Shown here: positions 51,684-61,600 of the stretch, piece after piece
How positions within the stretch are numbered: the stretch's first letter is position 1
Layout of the letters: the number at the start of each line of letters is the position of its first letter
Notes under the pieces: generated by a model
Databases searched by the model: none
The model's input: the letters and a program-made list of their open reading frames with translations, nothing else
What the model was told of the DNA's origin: nothing
Assembly: GCA_964525045.1 (NCBI GenBank)
Contig: CAZGFD010000001.1
Location: 62,001 to 126,000, forward strand
DNA: 64,000 bases
Direction: 5' to 3'
DNA from: G020348185 sp964525045
GTDB taxonomy: Bacteria; Nitrospirota; Nitrospiria; Nitrospirales; UBA8639
Made by a program: the position numbers and the translations under genes

Positions 51684-52220
51684 ATGACCAAGAACTGGTA
51701 TGTCATTCATACATATGCGGGTTATGAGGGGCGCGTGAGGACGAGTATTTTGGAACGGATGAATCAAATGGGTATGAGCGAAGTCCTTGGGCAAGTTTTA
51801 GTGCCCACAGAAGATGTGATTGAAATAAAAGATGGTAAGCGCCGATCCTCAAAGAGAAAGTTTTTCCCCGGGTATGTCTTGTTGGAAGCTGAAGGGCCTC
51901 TTAGTGATGAAGCCGTGACGGTCATTAAGGACACCCCAAAGGTCACGGGTTTTGTCGGAGGAGGGGTGCGTCCCGTTCCCCTCGAGCCCGAGGAGGCTGA
52001 GACTCTCCTGAAGCAATTGGAATCTGGGGTTGCGACGACTAAAGAACGCATCATTTTTAATAAAGGTGATAGCGTTCGGATCATTGATGGGCCATTTTTG
52101 GGGTTTAATGGGTTGGTCGATGAGGTTGATCCCGACCATAGCCGAGTCAAGGCTTTGGTCAGTATTTTTGGCCGATCGACGCCTGTGGAGTTAGCGTTTT
52201 CTCAAGTCGAGCGAGCATAG
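51684..52220 (+). CDS. nusG: transcription termination/antitermination protein NusG
   Basis: NGN domain (KNWYVIHTYAGYEGRVRTSILERM, FFPGYVLLEA, PKVTGFVGGG) and C-terminal KOW domain (FNKGDSVRIIDGPFLGFNGLVDEVD, VSIFGRSTPVELAFSQVE). Links RNA polymerase to the ribosome or Rho. 178 aa, normal. 17 bases after secE. Confidence 0.97.
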   Translation: MTKNWYVIHTYAGYEGRVRTSILERMNQMGMSEVLGQVLVPTEDVIEIKDGKRRSSKRKFFPGYVLLEAEGPLSDEAVTVIKDTPKVTGFVGGGVRPVPLEPEEAETLLKQLESGVATTKERIIFNKGDSVRIIDGPFLGFNGLVDEVDPDHSRVKALVSIFGRSTPVELAFSQVERA

Positions 52221-52297
52221 ATGTGATTGCAGACGCTCTCACCTCAATGGGGGAGCAAAGGATGTTGGACGGGTCAAATCTGTAAAAGAGGGATCGA

Positions 52298-52723
52298 ATG
52301 GCAAAAGAAGTCATGACTCAAATCAAATTGCAAATTCCTGCGGGGAAGGCGAATCCGGCTCCTCCTGTTGGCCCCTCTTTGGGGCAGCATGGAGTGAATA
52401 TTATGGAATTTTGTAAAGCCTTTAATGCGAAAACCCAGAAAGAAGAGGGAAGCATTATTCCCGTCGTGATTACGGTTTTTAAGGATCGGAGTTTTACATT
52501 CATTACTAAGACCCCGCCGGCCTCAGATCTCTTGAAAAAGGCTGCCGGCCTTATAAAAGGGTCGGGGGTGCCTCACAAGGAAAAAGTTGGTCGGATTTCG
52601 CAGGCTCAATTAGAGGAGATTGGCAAACAAAAGGCCGTAGATTTGAATGCCACGGATTTAGCTGGTGCGGTGAAAATTATCGAGGGGACAGCTCGGAGCA
52701 TGGGAATCACCGTGGATCGGTGA
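52298..52723 (+). CDS. rplK: 50S ribosomal protein L11
   Basis: IKLQIPAGKANPAPPVGPSLGQHGVNIMEFCKAFNA is the L11 N-terminal signature; the C-terminal rRNA-binding domain ends AVKIIEGTARSMGITV. 141 aa. Part of the GTPase-associated centre; contacts the L10-L12 stalk base. Confidence 0.97.
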   Translation: MAKEVMTQIKLQIPAGKANPAPPVGPSLGQHGVNIMEFCKAFNAKTQKEEGSIIPVVITVFKDRSFTFITKTPPASDLLKKAAGLIKGSGVPHKEKVGRISQAQLEEIGKQKAVDLNATDLAGAVKIIEGTARSMGITVDR

Positions 52724-52760
52724 GGGTTCATGTTCGAGAGAGGAAAGGAGTGTAAGGGCC

Positions 52761-53453
52761 TTGGGTAAAAAATTAGAAGCAACGGTCGCGCAAGTCGGAA
52801 CAAAGCTTTACGACCTTCATGGTGCGAGCGAACTCGTTAAGCAATTGGCGTTTGCCAAGTTTGATGAGACCGTCGAGCTGGCTCTCAGATTGGGTGTGGA
52901 TCCCAAGCGCGCTGATCAAATGGTTCGTGGTACCACCGTCTTGCCCCATGGGACTGGGAAAAAAGTTCGAATCGTGGTCTTTGCCAAGGGTGAAAAAGAG
53001 CAAGAAGCCAGAGAAGCCGGTGCTGACGTTGTTGGGGCTGAGGAATTACTGGAAAAAATCAAGGGAGGCTGGCTCGAATTTGACTCGGCCATTGCCACTC
53101 CTGATCTCATGGGAGCAGTCGGTAAGCTGGGGAAAGTGTTGGGTCCTCGAGGATTAATGCCCAATCCTAAGACCGGGACCGTCACATTTGACGTAGCCAA
53201 AGCCATTCAAGAGATCCGGAAGGGGCGGGTGGAATATAAAGTGGATAAAGCTGGGAATGTCCATGTGCCGATTGGGAAAATCTCCTTTGGCAGTGAGAAG
53301 ATTAAAGAGAATGCCCAAGCTGTCCTGGATTCCATTATGAAAGCGAAACCGGCATCCAGTAAGGGGCGATATCTGAAGGGGGTCACCATGTCAAGTACGA
53401 TGGGCCCAGGGATTGCTCTTGACAGTATTGGGATCTCGCGTCAATTTGGGTGA
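52761..53453 (+). CDS. rplA: 50S ribosomal protein L1
   Basis: KFDETVELALRLGVDPKRADQMVRGTTVLPHGTGK, LGPRGLMPNPKTGTV and GRVEYKVDKAGNVHVPIGK are L1 motifs. 230 aa. TTG start at 52761 preceded by AGGAAAGGAG. L1 forms the mobile stalk near the E site and in many bacteria represses this operon; no clear L1-binding mimic was found in the leader. Confidence 0.96.
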   Translation: MGKKLEATVAQVGTKLYDLHGASELVKQLAFAKFDETVELALRLGVDPKRADQMVRGTTVLPHGTGKKVRIVVFAKGEKEQEAREAGADVVGAEELLEKIKGGWLEFDSAIATPDLMGAVGKLGKVLGPRGLMPNPKTGTVTFDVAKAIQEIRKGRVEYKVDKAGNVHVPIGKISFGSEKIKENAQAVLDSIMKAKPASSKGRYLKGVTMSSTMGPGIALDSIGISRQFG

Positions 53454-53482
53454 AGAATCCACAGAGGAAGTGAGAGAGGATT

Positions 53483-54424
53483 ATGCAAAAAGAACTTAAA
53501 GCGTCGGTTGTCACAACCATGCATGAAAAGTTTCTTCGCGCACGGGTTGCAATTGTGGCGGAGTGTTCGGGTATGCCGGTCAATCAAGTGACGCAATTGC
53601 GAAAACAATTGCGTGGGGCTCAAGCGCAAATGCACGTCGTGAAAAATACTCTTGCGGCAAGAGCATTACAAGAGACTCCACTTATTTCGGTTGAACCCTT
53701 GTTGAAAGGTCAGTTGGCCATGATCATCGGATTTGATGATCCCGTGTTGCCAACCAAGGTTCTGAGGGATTTTATTAAAAATGAGCGATGCGAAGAGAAA
53801 ATGCGACTTAAGGGCGGGGTGTTGGATGGAGCAAGTCTCACTCCGGATCGTATTAAGGCCGTCGCAGATTTACCATCGAAAGATGAACTATTATCAACGT
53901 TTCTGTCAGCCCTGCAAGGTCCCATTCGTGGGTTTGTCGTTTGTCTTCATCAAGTCATCCGAGGAATTGTGGCAGTCCTTGCGGCGATTCAGGAAAGTAA
54001 AGGCAAGAAAGGAGAAGAAGAAATGGCTGCGACCGAATCAAAGTTGTCTAAAGAGGATATTATTAATGGTGTCGCGAGTATGAGTGTATTGGAGTTATCG
54101 GAGTTAGTGAAAGAGCTGGAAGATAAGTTTGGCGTGACTGCGGCCGCTCCGGTGGGGATGGTAGCTGCTCCCCAAGGTGGCGCTGCTGCAGCTCCTGCTG
54201 CTGAGGAGAAGGACTCCTTTGATGTGGTGTTGGCGAGCGCCCCCCCCGATAAAAAGATTCAAGTGATTAAAGTGGTTCGAGAGATTACGGGTCTTGGCCT
54301 AAAGGAAGCCAAGGATTTGGTGGAAGGGGCTCCAAAGCCCGTGAAGGAGGGGGTCAACAAAGAAGAGTCTGAAACCTTGAAGAAGAAGCTTACGGATGTT
54401 GGGGCAACGGTAGAGGTGAAATAG
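53483..54424 (+). CDS. rplJ-rplL: ribosomal proteins L10 and L7/L12 in one continuous reading frame
   Basis: Residues 1-180 are L10 (RVAIVAECSGMPVNQVTQLRKQLR, VVKNTLAARAL, then the C-terminal helix GFVVCLHQVIRGIVAVLAAIQ that binds L12 dimers). With no stop codon, the frame runs into a complete L7/L12 (residues 181-313). The junction reads ESKGKKGEEE-MAATESK. Bacteria normally encode these as separate genes with a short gap. Full read-through would give a 313-aa fusion, while an internal start at 54023 can also give free L7/L12. A sequencing or assembly error removing the rplJ stop cannot be excluded from sequence alone. Confidence 0.85.
   Translation: MQKELKASVVTTMHEKFLRARVAIVAECSGMPVNQVTQLRKQLRGAQAQMHVVKNTLAARALQETPLISVEPLLKGQLAMIIGFDDPVLPTKVLRDFIKNERCEEKMRLKGGVLDGASLTPDRIKAVADLPSKDELLSTFLSALQGPIRGFVVCLHQVIRGIVAVLAAIQESKGKKGEEEMAATESKLSKEDIINGVASMSVLELSELVKELEDKFGVTAAAPVGMVAAPQGGAAAAPAAEEKDSFDVVLASAPPDKKIQVIKVVREITGLGLKEAKDLVEGAPKPVKEGVNKEESETLKKKLTDVGATVEVK
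54023..54424 (+). CDS. rplL: 50S ribosomal protein L7/L12 (internal start within the rplJ frame)
   Basis: ATG 54023 has AGGAG at 54010-54014, spacing 8, so independent initiation is very likely. 133 aa: N-terminal dimer domain (SKEDIINGVASMSVLELSELVKELEDKFGV), an Ala-rich hinge (AAPQGGAAAAPAAEE), then the factor-binding domain (FDVVLASAPPDKKIQVIKVVREITGLGLKEAKDLVEGAPKPVKEG). Free copies are needed because each ribosome carries four to six L12 per L10. A C8 run (54240-54247) lies within the gene. Confidence 0.88.
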   Translation: MAATESKLSKEDIINGVASMSVLELSELVKELEDKFGVTAAAPVGMVAAPQGGAAAAPAAEEKDSFDVVLASAPPDKKIQVIKVVREITGLGLKEAKDLVEGAPKPVKEGVNKEESETLKKKLTDVGATVEVK

Positions 54425-54510
54425 GATCCGGTCGAGCTTTCAGGATCTCCAGTTTTCTCGTTCCCGCTCGTTGAACACATTAATGGGATTTTACTCTTAA
54501 GGAGCAGGTA

Positions 54511-57500
54511 ATGGCACAAACGGCTCATCAGGGCCTTATACAGCGGACAAGTTTTTCGAAAATTAGTCTGACCATTGAAATTCCAGATTTAGTGGAAGTT
54601 CAAAGGCGTTCATATGATGATTTCCTCCAGGCAGGAATTTCTCCGGAACGGCGGGAAGAAAAAGGTCTTCATGCGGCCCTAAAAAGTGTATTCCCCATTT
54701 CAGATTACAATAACTCGGCTCTCCTGGAATTTTCCAGCTATTCCTTAGGGACACCGAAATATGATGTCAGGGAATGTTTGGAGCAGGGAATGACTTTTGC
54801 GGCTCCGCTTAAGCTCCGGGTGCGATTGGTGAGGTTCGACAATCAGGATAAGAATGTCAAAAACCGAGTGCTGGATGTGCGGGAACAAGAAGTATATGTG
54901 GGCGAATTACCCTTAATGACGGATCGAGGCACCTTTATTGTGAATGGCACGGAGCGAGTGGCAGTCAGTCAGCTTCACCGTTCGCCAGGGGCTTCCTTTG
55001 GCCATGATAAGGGGCGCACCCATGCAAGTGGGAAAATTCTCTATTCAGGACGGATTATCCCGTACCGAGGTTCGTGGTTGGATTTCGAGTTTGATGCTCG
55101 AGATATTTTATATGTCCGTATCGATCGTCGCAGAAAAATGCCCGCAACCATTCTTCTCAAAGCTTTTGGATACTCAGCTGATGATCTTCTCAAGATGTAT
55201 TACCCCGTCGAGGAAATTCGTGTGAGTAATGGGGAGTTATTGCGAAAACTTGACTCCGAACTTCATGTCGGACTCAGAGCCCCCCACGATGTATTTGAGA
55301 AGGGGGGACGGGATCCGGTTGTGCGTGAAGGCATGAAGCTGACAAAAGCCATCATGGCTCGTGTTAAGGCCGCTGGAGTGAAGGAGATTCCTGTCAAACC
55401 TGAGGATCTGGTGGGGCGGGCCGTTTTGACGGAACTGGTTGATCAAGCCTCAAAGGAAATGATCCTTGAAAAAAATCAGAGGCTGACATTGCCGGCACTT
55501 GAGAAAATTGTGGGCAGTGGCATCGGAAACTTTAAAGTGATCTATTTAGACAATCCTGCGACCAGTCCGGTGATTTTGGATACGTTGGATTCGGAGCGTA
55601 CCGGCTCACGAGAAGAGGCGTGGGTGGAGATTTACAAGCGATTGCGTCCTGGTGAAATGCCTTCGGTTGAATCAGCCAAAGTCCTATTCGAAAATTTGTT
55701 TTTAAATCCGAAGCGGTATGACCTCTCTCCCGTTGGTCGCTTAAAAATGAATAAACGATTTGATCTTGATCTTCCCTTAGATCAGAGGACCTTGACCGCT
55801 CAGGATATCGTAGAAGTCATTCGATGTCTCGTTGACCTTAAAGGGGGAAAAGGCGAGGTCGATGATATTGATCACCTTGGGAATCGGCGGGTCCGTTCAG
55901 TTGGAGAGCTGCTCGAAAATCAAATTCGTTTGGGCCTCGCACGGATGGAGCGAAGCATAAAAGAACGTATGAATTTGTTGGACATGGAAACGGTGCTTCC
56001 CCACGATTTGATCAATGCGAAACCGATTGTTGCTGCCATTAAGGAGTTTTTTGCGGGAAGTCAATTATCGCAATTCATGGACCAAACCAACCCCCTGGCC
56101 GAAATTACCCATAAGCGGCGTCTGTCTGCCCTTGGGCCAGGCGGACTGACTCGGGAGCGGGCTGGATTTGAGGTGCGGGATGTGCATCCCTCGCATTATA
56201 GCCGCATATGCCCGATTGAAACCCCTGAAGGTCCCAATATCGGATTAATTACCTCGTTAGCGACCTATTCCCGTATCAATGAATTTGGATTCATTGAGGC
56301 ACCATTCCGGAAGGTACGCAAAGGACGTTTGTCCGATGAAGTCGAGTTTTTATCGCCCCTTGAAGGGGAGCAATATATTATTGCCCAAGCCAATTCCGAG
56401 GTTGACGCTTCAGGAAGACTCGTTTCTGATACGGTTACAGCTCGGGAAGGGGGAGAATTTGTCATAACCAATCCCGAAAAAGTAGATTATTTGGATGTGT
56501 CTCCCAAGCAAGTCGTCAGTGTGGCGACTGCGCTCGTACCTTTTTTGGAGCATGATGACGCCAACCGGGCTCTGATGGGATCCAATATGCAACGCCAAGC
56601 TGTCCCATTGGTGCGGTGTGAAGCGCCATTGGTCGGAACGGGAATGGAAGCGGTGGTCGCTCGCGATTCGGGATATCTCATGCAAGCGCAGCGTGATGGT
56701 GTGGTGGAAAGTGTTGACGCCCGGCGAGTGGTCGTCAGAAGTGAATTAAAGAAAAAGGAAGATGGAAAGCGCGGGGCGGGGAGAACCTTGGATACGTTTG
56801 ACTTGGTCAAGTTTCAACGCACCAATCAAAATACTTGCATTACGCAGACTCCCATTGTCCGAGTTGGCCAGCCGGTCAAGCAGGGCCAGGTTCTTGCCGA
56901 TGGTCCAGCGATGGATCAGGGGGAACTCGCTCTTGGAAAAAATGTGTTAGTCGCATTTATGCCATGGGGCGGTTACAACTTTGAGGACGCGATCTTGCTC
57001 AGTGAAAAACTTGTCCGTGAAGATACCCTGACTTCCATTCACATCGAAGAGTTTGAGGTGGAAGCCCGAGATACCAAATTGGGGAAAGAAGAAATTACCC
57101 GGGATATTCCTAATCTTGGTGAGGAAGCCCTCAAGAATCTTGATGAAAGTGGAATTGTTCGAATCGGAGCAGAAGTCAAGCCTGGAGACATTTTGGTAGG
57201 CAAGGTGACCCCTAAGGGGGAAACGCAACTCACTCCTGAAGAAAAATTGCTTCGCGCGATTTTTGGAGAAAAAGCAGGGGATGTGAAGGATACCTCGCTG
57301 CAGGTGCCACCGGGGATTGAGGGGATTGTTGTCGATGTGAAGATTTTCTCACGAAAAGGTGTCGATAAAGATGATCGCTCCAAGACGATTGAATCGGATG
57401 ATCGTGTGAAAATCGAGCGAGATTATCAGGATGAGCTTCGGATTCTTGAAGAGGAGCGAAACAAAAAGATTCGCAAGCTTCTCTTGGGCCAATTTGTGGG

Positions 57501-58479
57501 AAGGGATTTAATGGATCCTGATAGTGGGGAAGTGATTCTGAAGAAAAAGGGTCGGATTACCGCCGAAGTCCTCCGGAAGCTTTCCGATGATGATGCCCGA
57601 CGGGTCATCCTTGGGGATACAGAAGAACAAAAGAAATTGGAAGAGATAGAGCGCGCGGCCAAGGACCAAATTGAGATTCTCCAGACGGTCTATGATGAAA
57701 AAGTGGGCAGGTTGCGACGTGGAGATGAGCTGCCGCCAGGGGTCATAAAATTAGTGAAGGTGTATTTGGCCATCAAACGGAAAATTGCCGTGGGTGATAA
57801 AATGGCCGGCCGACATGGAAATAAAGGAGTGGTGTCACGCATTCTGCCTGAAGAAGATATGCCCTACCTTCCCGATGGCACGCCTATCGAGATCGTTTTA
57901 AATCCTCTAGGCGTACCGTCACGAATGAACGTGGGGCAGATATTGGAAACGCACCTTGGCTGGGCGGCCAAAGCATTGGGTATTCATGTCGAAAGTCCTG
58001 TCTTTGACGGGGCTTCGGAAAAAGAAATTAAAGATCTCTTGAATAAGGCGGGATTGCCGGAGAGCGGACAGTCGTTGGTCTATGATGGTCGAAACGGGGA
58101 ACCATTTAAAAGCCCGGTTACGGTTGGTTACGTGTATATGTTGAAGCTTCACCACTTGGTTGATGATAAGATCCACGCCCGTTCCATCGGACCCTATTCC
58201 TTGGTGACCCAGCAGCCATTGGGTGGTAAAGCTCAATTTGGTGGACAGCGTCTTGGTGAGATGGAGGTCTGGGCTCTTCAAGCGTATGGGGCGGCGTCCA
58301 GTCTTCAGGAGTTTCTCACGGTAAAGTCAGATGACGTGCCTGGCCGTTCGCGTATGTATGAGGCCATTGTCAAGGGCGAGAATTTTCTGGAGCCGGGTCT
58401 CCCGGAATCGTTCAATGTCCTCGTCAAAGAGTTGCAAAGTCTTGGATTGGATGTTGAATTAATTAAATCATCGGAATGA
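54511..58479 (+). CDS. rpoB: DNA-directed RNA polymerase subunit beta
   Basis: 1322 aa. Key blocks: GTFIVNGTERVAVSQLHRSPG (fork), the rifampicin region SQLSQFMDQTNPLAEITHKRRLSALGPGGLTRERAGFEVRDVH with wild-type-like residues, ICPIETPEGPNIGLI, MPWGGYNFEDAILLSE, GDKMAGRHGNKGVVS, and the C-terminal LGGKAQFGGQRLGEMEVWALQAYGAA that joins beta-prime. Good ribosome site AAGGAGCAGGTA. 86 bases after rplL. Confidence 0.98.
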   Translation: MAQTAHQGLIQRTSFSKISLTIEIPDLVEVQRRSYDDFLQAGISPERREEKGLHAALKSVFPISDYNNSALLEFSSYSLGTPKYDVRECLEQGMTFAAPLKLRVRLVRFDNQDKNVKNRVLDVREQEVYVGELPLMTDRGTFIVNGTERVAVSQLHRSPGASFGHDKGRTHASGKILYSGRIIPYRGSWLDFEFDARDILYVRIDRRRKMPATILLKAFGYSADDLLKMYYPVEEIRVSNGELLRKLDSELHVGLRAPHDVFEKGGRDPVVREGMKLTKAIMARVKAAGVKEIPVKPEDLVGRAVLTELVDQASKEMILEKNQRLTLPALEKIVGSGIGNFKVIYLDNPATSPVILDTLDSERTGSREEAWVEIYKRLRPGEMPSVESAKVLFENLFLNPKRYDLSPVGRLKMNKRFDLDLPLDQRTLTAQDIVEVIRCLVDLKGGKGEVDDIDHLGNRRVRSVGELLENQIRLGLARMERSIKERMNLLDMETVLPHDLINAKPIVAAIKEFFAGSQLSQFMDQTNPLAEITHKRRLSALGPGGLTRERAGFEVRDVHPSHYSRICPIETPEGPNIGLITSLATYSRINEFGFIEAPFRKVRKGRLSDEVEFLSPLEGEQYIIAQANSEVDASGRLVSDTVTAREGGEFVITNPEKVDYLDVSPKQVVSVATALVPFLEHDDANRALMGSNMQRQAVPLVRCEAPLVGTGMEAVVARDSGYLMQAQRDGVVESVDARRVVVRSELKKKEDGKRGAGRTLDTFDLVKFQRTNQNTCITQTPIVRVGQPVKQGQVLADGPAMDQGELALGKNVLVAFMPWGGYNFEDAILLSEKLVREDTLTSIHIEEFEVEARDTKLGKEEITRDIPNLGEEALKNLDESGIVRIGAEVKPGDILVGKVTPKGETQLTPEEKLLRAIFGEKAGDVKDTSLQVPPGIEGIVVDVKIFSRKGVDKDDRSKTIESDDRVKIERDYQDELRILEEERNKKIRKLLLGQFVGRDLMDPDSGEVILKKKGRITAEVLRKLSDDDARRVILGDTEEQKKLEEIERAAKDQIEILQTVYDEKVGRLRRGDELPPGVIKLVKVYLAIKRKIAVGDKMAGRHGNKGVVSRILPEEDMPYLPDGTPIEIVLNPLGVPSRMNVGQILETHLGWAAKALGIHVESPVFDGASEKEIKDLLNKAGLPESGQSLVYDGRNGEPFKSPVTVGYVYMLKLHHLVDDKIHARSIGPYSLVTQQPLGGKAQFGGQRLGEMEVWALQAYGAASSLQEFLTVKSDDVPGRSRMYEAIVKGENFLEPGLPESFNVLVKELQSLGLDVELIKSSE

Positions 58480-58598
58480 GGGGAAGCTCCGATACCTTCC
58501 GGTGTATAGAAGGATGCGATAGTTTGTACCCCTTTGATTCTCATCGGCCTTCGGGCTTCTTGCTCATGGCCCGTGTGAGAGGGGCAACGACCTTTATT

Positions 58599-58647
58599 AC
58601 TGTCCAATTCTTGGACAGTTAACGCGGAGGAAAAACCTTTGGACAGT
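58599..58647 (+). promoter_or_regulatory. possible RNA switch at the rpoC start
   Basis: ACTGTCCAA (58599-58607) can pair with TTGGACAGT at 58611-58619 to form a 9-bp hairpin, or with the identical TTGGACAGT at 58639-58647, which contains the rpoC start codon. The two pairings exclude each other; the ribosome site (GCGGAGG, 58624-58630) lies between. Confidence 0.5.
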
Positions 58648-61600
58648 ATCTACTCACTATTTGAAAAGCCAAGAGATGCCATTTCGTTTGATGCGATGCG
58701 AATTCGGATTGCTTCACCAGAAAAAGTGCGGTCTTGGTCCTATGGTGAGGTCAAGAAGCCAGAGACGATCAATTATCGCTCGTTCAAACCTGAGCGAGAT
58801 GGGTTGTTTTGTGCAAAAATTTTCGGCCCTACCAAGGATTGGGAATGTAATTGCGGAAAATACAAAAGGATGAAGCATCGAGGTATTGTCTGTGACAAGT
58901 GCGGGGTGGAAGTCATTCAATCAAAAGTCCGGCGGGAGCGAATGGGTCATATTGAGTTGGCAGCGCCCGTTGCCCATATTTGGTTTTTGAAAGGGGTGCC
59001 AAGTCGGATTGGCATTCTCCTTGATATGAGCCTGAAGCAACTTGAAAAAATCCTCTATTTTGAGGCGTACGTCGTTGTTGATCCCATGAACACGCCATTG
59101 AAGGAAAAAGAGTTGTTGACGGAGGAAAAGTATCGTGAATGTATCGATCAATATGGAATTCAATCCTTTAGAGTGGGAATTGGCGCGGAGGCCATCCGAG
59201 AGCTTTTGAGGAAAGTGAATGTTGAAGAGTTGTGGAACGACCGACAGGTAAAAATCAAGGGGTCTATTTCCTCGGCGGTGAATAAGAAATTGACCAAACG
59301 ATTGAAAGTGATCGAAGCCTTTTATAAGTCTGGGAATAAACCTGAATGGATGATCATGGATGCTATTCCGGTCCTGCCTCCGGAGCTGCGTCCTTTGGTT
59401 CCTTTGGATGGCGGACGGTTTGCCACTTCCGATCTCAACGATTTGTATCGTCGGGTGATCAACCGAAATAATCGGCTGAAGCGATTGGTTGAGTTAAAGG
59501 CGCCAGGGGTCATCATTCGGAATGAAATGCGGATGTTGCAAGAGGCGGTTGACGCGCTATTTGACAATGGCCGACGTGGGCGAGTGATTCGAGGAGCGAA
59601 TAAACGTCCCCTGAAATCCTTGAGTGATATGCTGAAAGGGAAGCAAGGGCGATTTCGTCAAAACTTATTAGGAAAGCGAGTGGATTATTCGGGGCGTTCG
59701 GTCATTGTGGTGGGTCCTGAATTACGGTTGAATCAATGTGGTCTCCCGAAAAAAATGGCGCTTGAGCTGTTTAAGCCCTTTATTTTTCATAAACTGGAAG
59801 AACGGGGAGCCGCGACCACGATTAAAAGTGCCAAGCGTCTTGTCGAAAAAGAACGTCCAGAGGTCTGGGATGTTCTTGATGATGTCATTCGCGAACATCC
59901 CGTCCTGTTAAATCGAGCTCCAACGTTGCATCGGTTGGGAATTCAGGCATTTGATCCGGTGTTGGTTGAGGGAAAAGCGATTCGCCTCCATCCGTTGGTT
60001 TGTGCGGCATTTAATGCAGACTTTGATGGGGACCAGATGGCTGTTCATGTTCCGCTTTCCATTGAAGCTCAGATTGAGGCCCGAGTTCTCATGATGTCCA
60101 TTAATAATATTCTTTCCCCGGCCAATGGGCGGCCGCTTGCCATTCCTTCCCAAGATATGGTTCTGGGATGCTACTGGCTGACGAAGGAGGGGGAGGGCGC
60201 CAAAGGGGAAGGAAAGATCTTTTATTCTCCCGAGGAGGTTCGAATTGCCTACGATGCCGGAGAAGTGGAGGAGCAGGCACTCATTAAGGTTCGAGTTCAG
60301 GGCGAGCTTGTTGACACCACGGTCGGCAGGGTATTGCTGACGGAGATTTTACCACCGAATATTCCTTTCGACTTTGTCAATCGGCTCATGACAAAAAAGG
60401 AAATGACCAAACTGATTGATGCGGTCTATCGTCAGGCGGGCTTGCATGAAGTGGTGGTCATGCTGGATCGACTCAAAGATTTAGGGTTCTCCTATGCGAC
60501 AAAAGCAGGAGTGTCTATTTGCATTGATAATATGCACATCCCGACCAGAAAAGAAGAATTGATCAACCGGGCTCAAGCCGAGGTCCTTGATGTTCAGCAA
60601 CAATATAGTGAAGGCTTGATTACCAACGGCGAACGGTACAATAAGGTTATTGATATTTGGGCTCACGTCAGCGAGCAGGTCGCCAATGAGATGATGAAGG
60701 AAATCAGTTCTGCTGATGGGGGAGAGGGGCTGTCAAGTTCTTTAAATCCGATTTATATGATGGCGGACTCTGGGGCCCGGGGAAGTTCCCAGCAAATCCG
60801 GCAGCTAGGAGGAATGCGTGGGTTAATGGCCAAACCATCCGGGGAAATTATCGAAACGCCGATTACCGCGAATTTCCGCGAAGGGCTTACCGTTTTGCAA
60901 TATTTCATTTCTACCCATGGCGCGAGAAAAGGGTTGGCGGATACTGCGTTAAAAACTGCAAACTCCGGATATTTAACTCGGCGTCTCGTCGACATTGCCC
61001 AGGATATGATCATCAGTGAACTTGATTGTTCGACCACCGATGGCATTGAAGTCTCGGCGCTTGTCGAAGGCGGGGAGGTCATTCAAAACCTGGAAGAACG
61101 ACTGCTCGGACGCCTGGCGGCGGAAGATATTCATGATCCTGTGACCCAGGAGATTATTGTCAAGGCGCATGAAGAGCTCGATGAAATCCGTTCCAAAGCG
61201 GTTGTGGAGGCGGGTATTGATCATGTGCGAATTCGTTCCGTGCTCACTTGTCAATCGCGGTGGGGGGTGTGTGCCAAATGCTATGGTCGGGATCTGGCGA
61301 GAGGGCGGTTAGTGGAAAAGGGCGAGCCGGTTGGCGTCATCGCGGCTCAGTCAATCGGGGAGCCCGGCACTCAGCTCACTATGCGAACCTTCCACATTGG
61401 TGGGACGGCCAGTAAGGTGGTTGAGCAGACCGTCCTGGAAGCACGGCACAGTGGAAAGATCAAGTATTTGAGCTTTGATGCTAAAAAGAATGCCGATTAT
61501 CACCACGCGGGTATGGCGGTCAAAAACAAGCAGGGTGAATGGGTGGTGATGCATCGAAATGCGAAGATTGCGGTGTATGATGAAAGTGGACGTGAACGGG

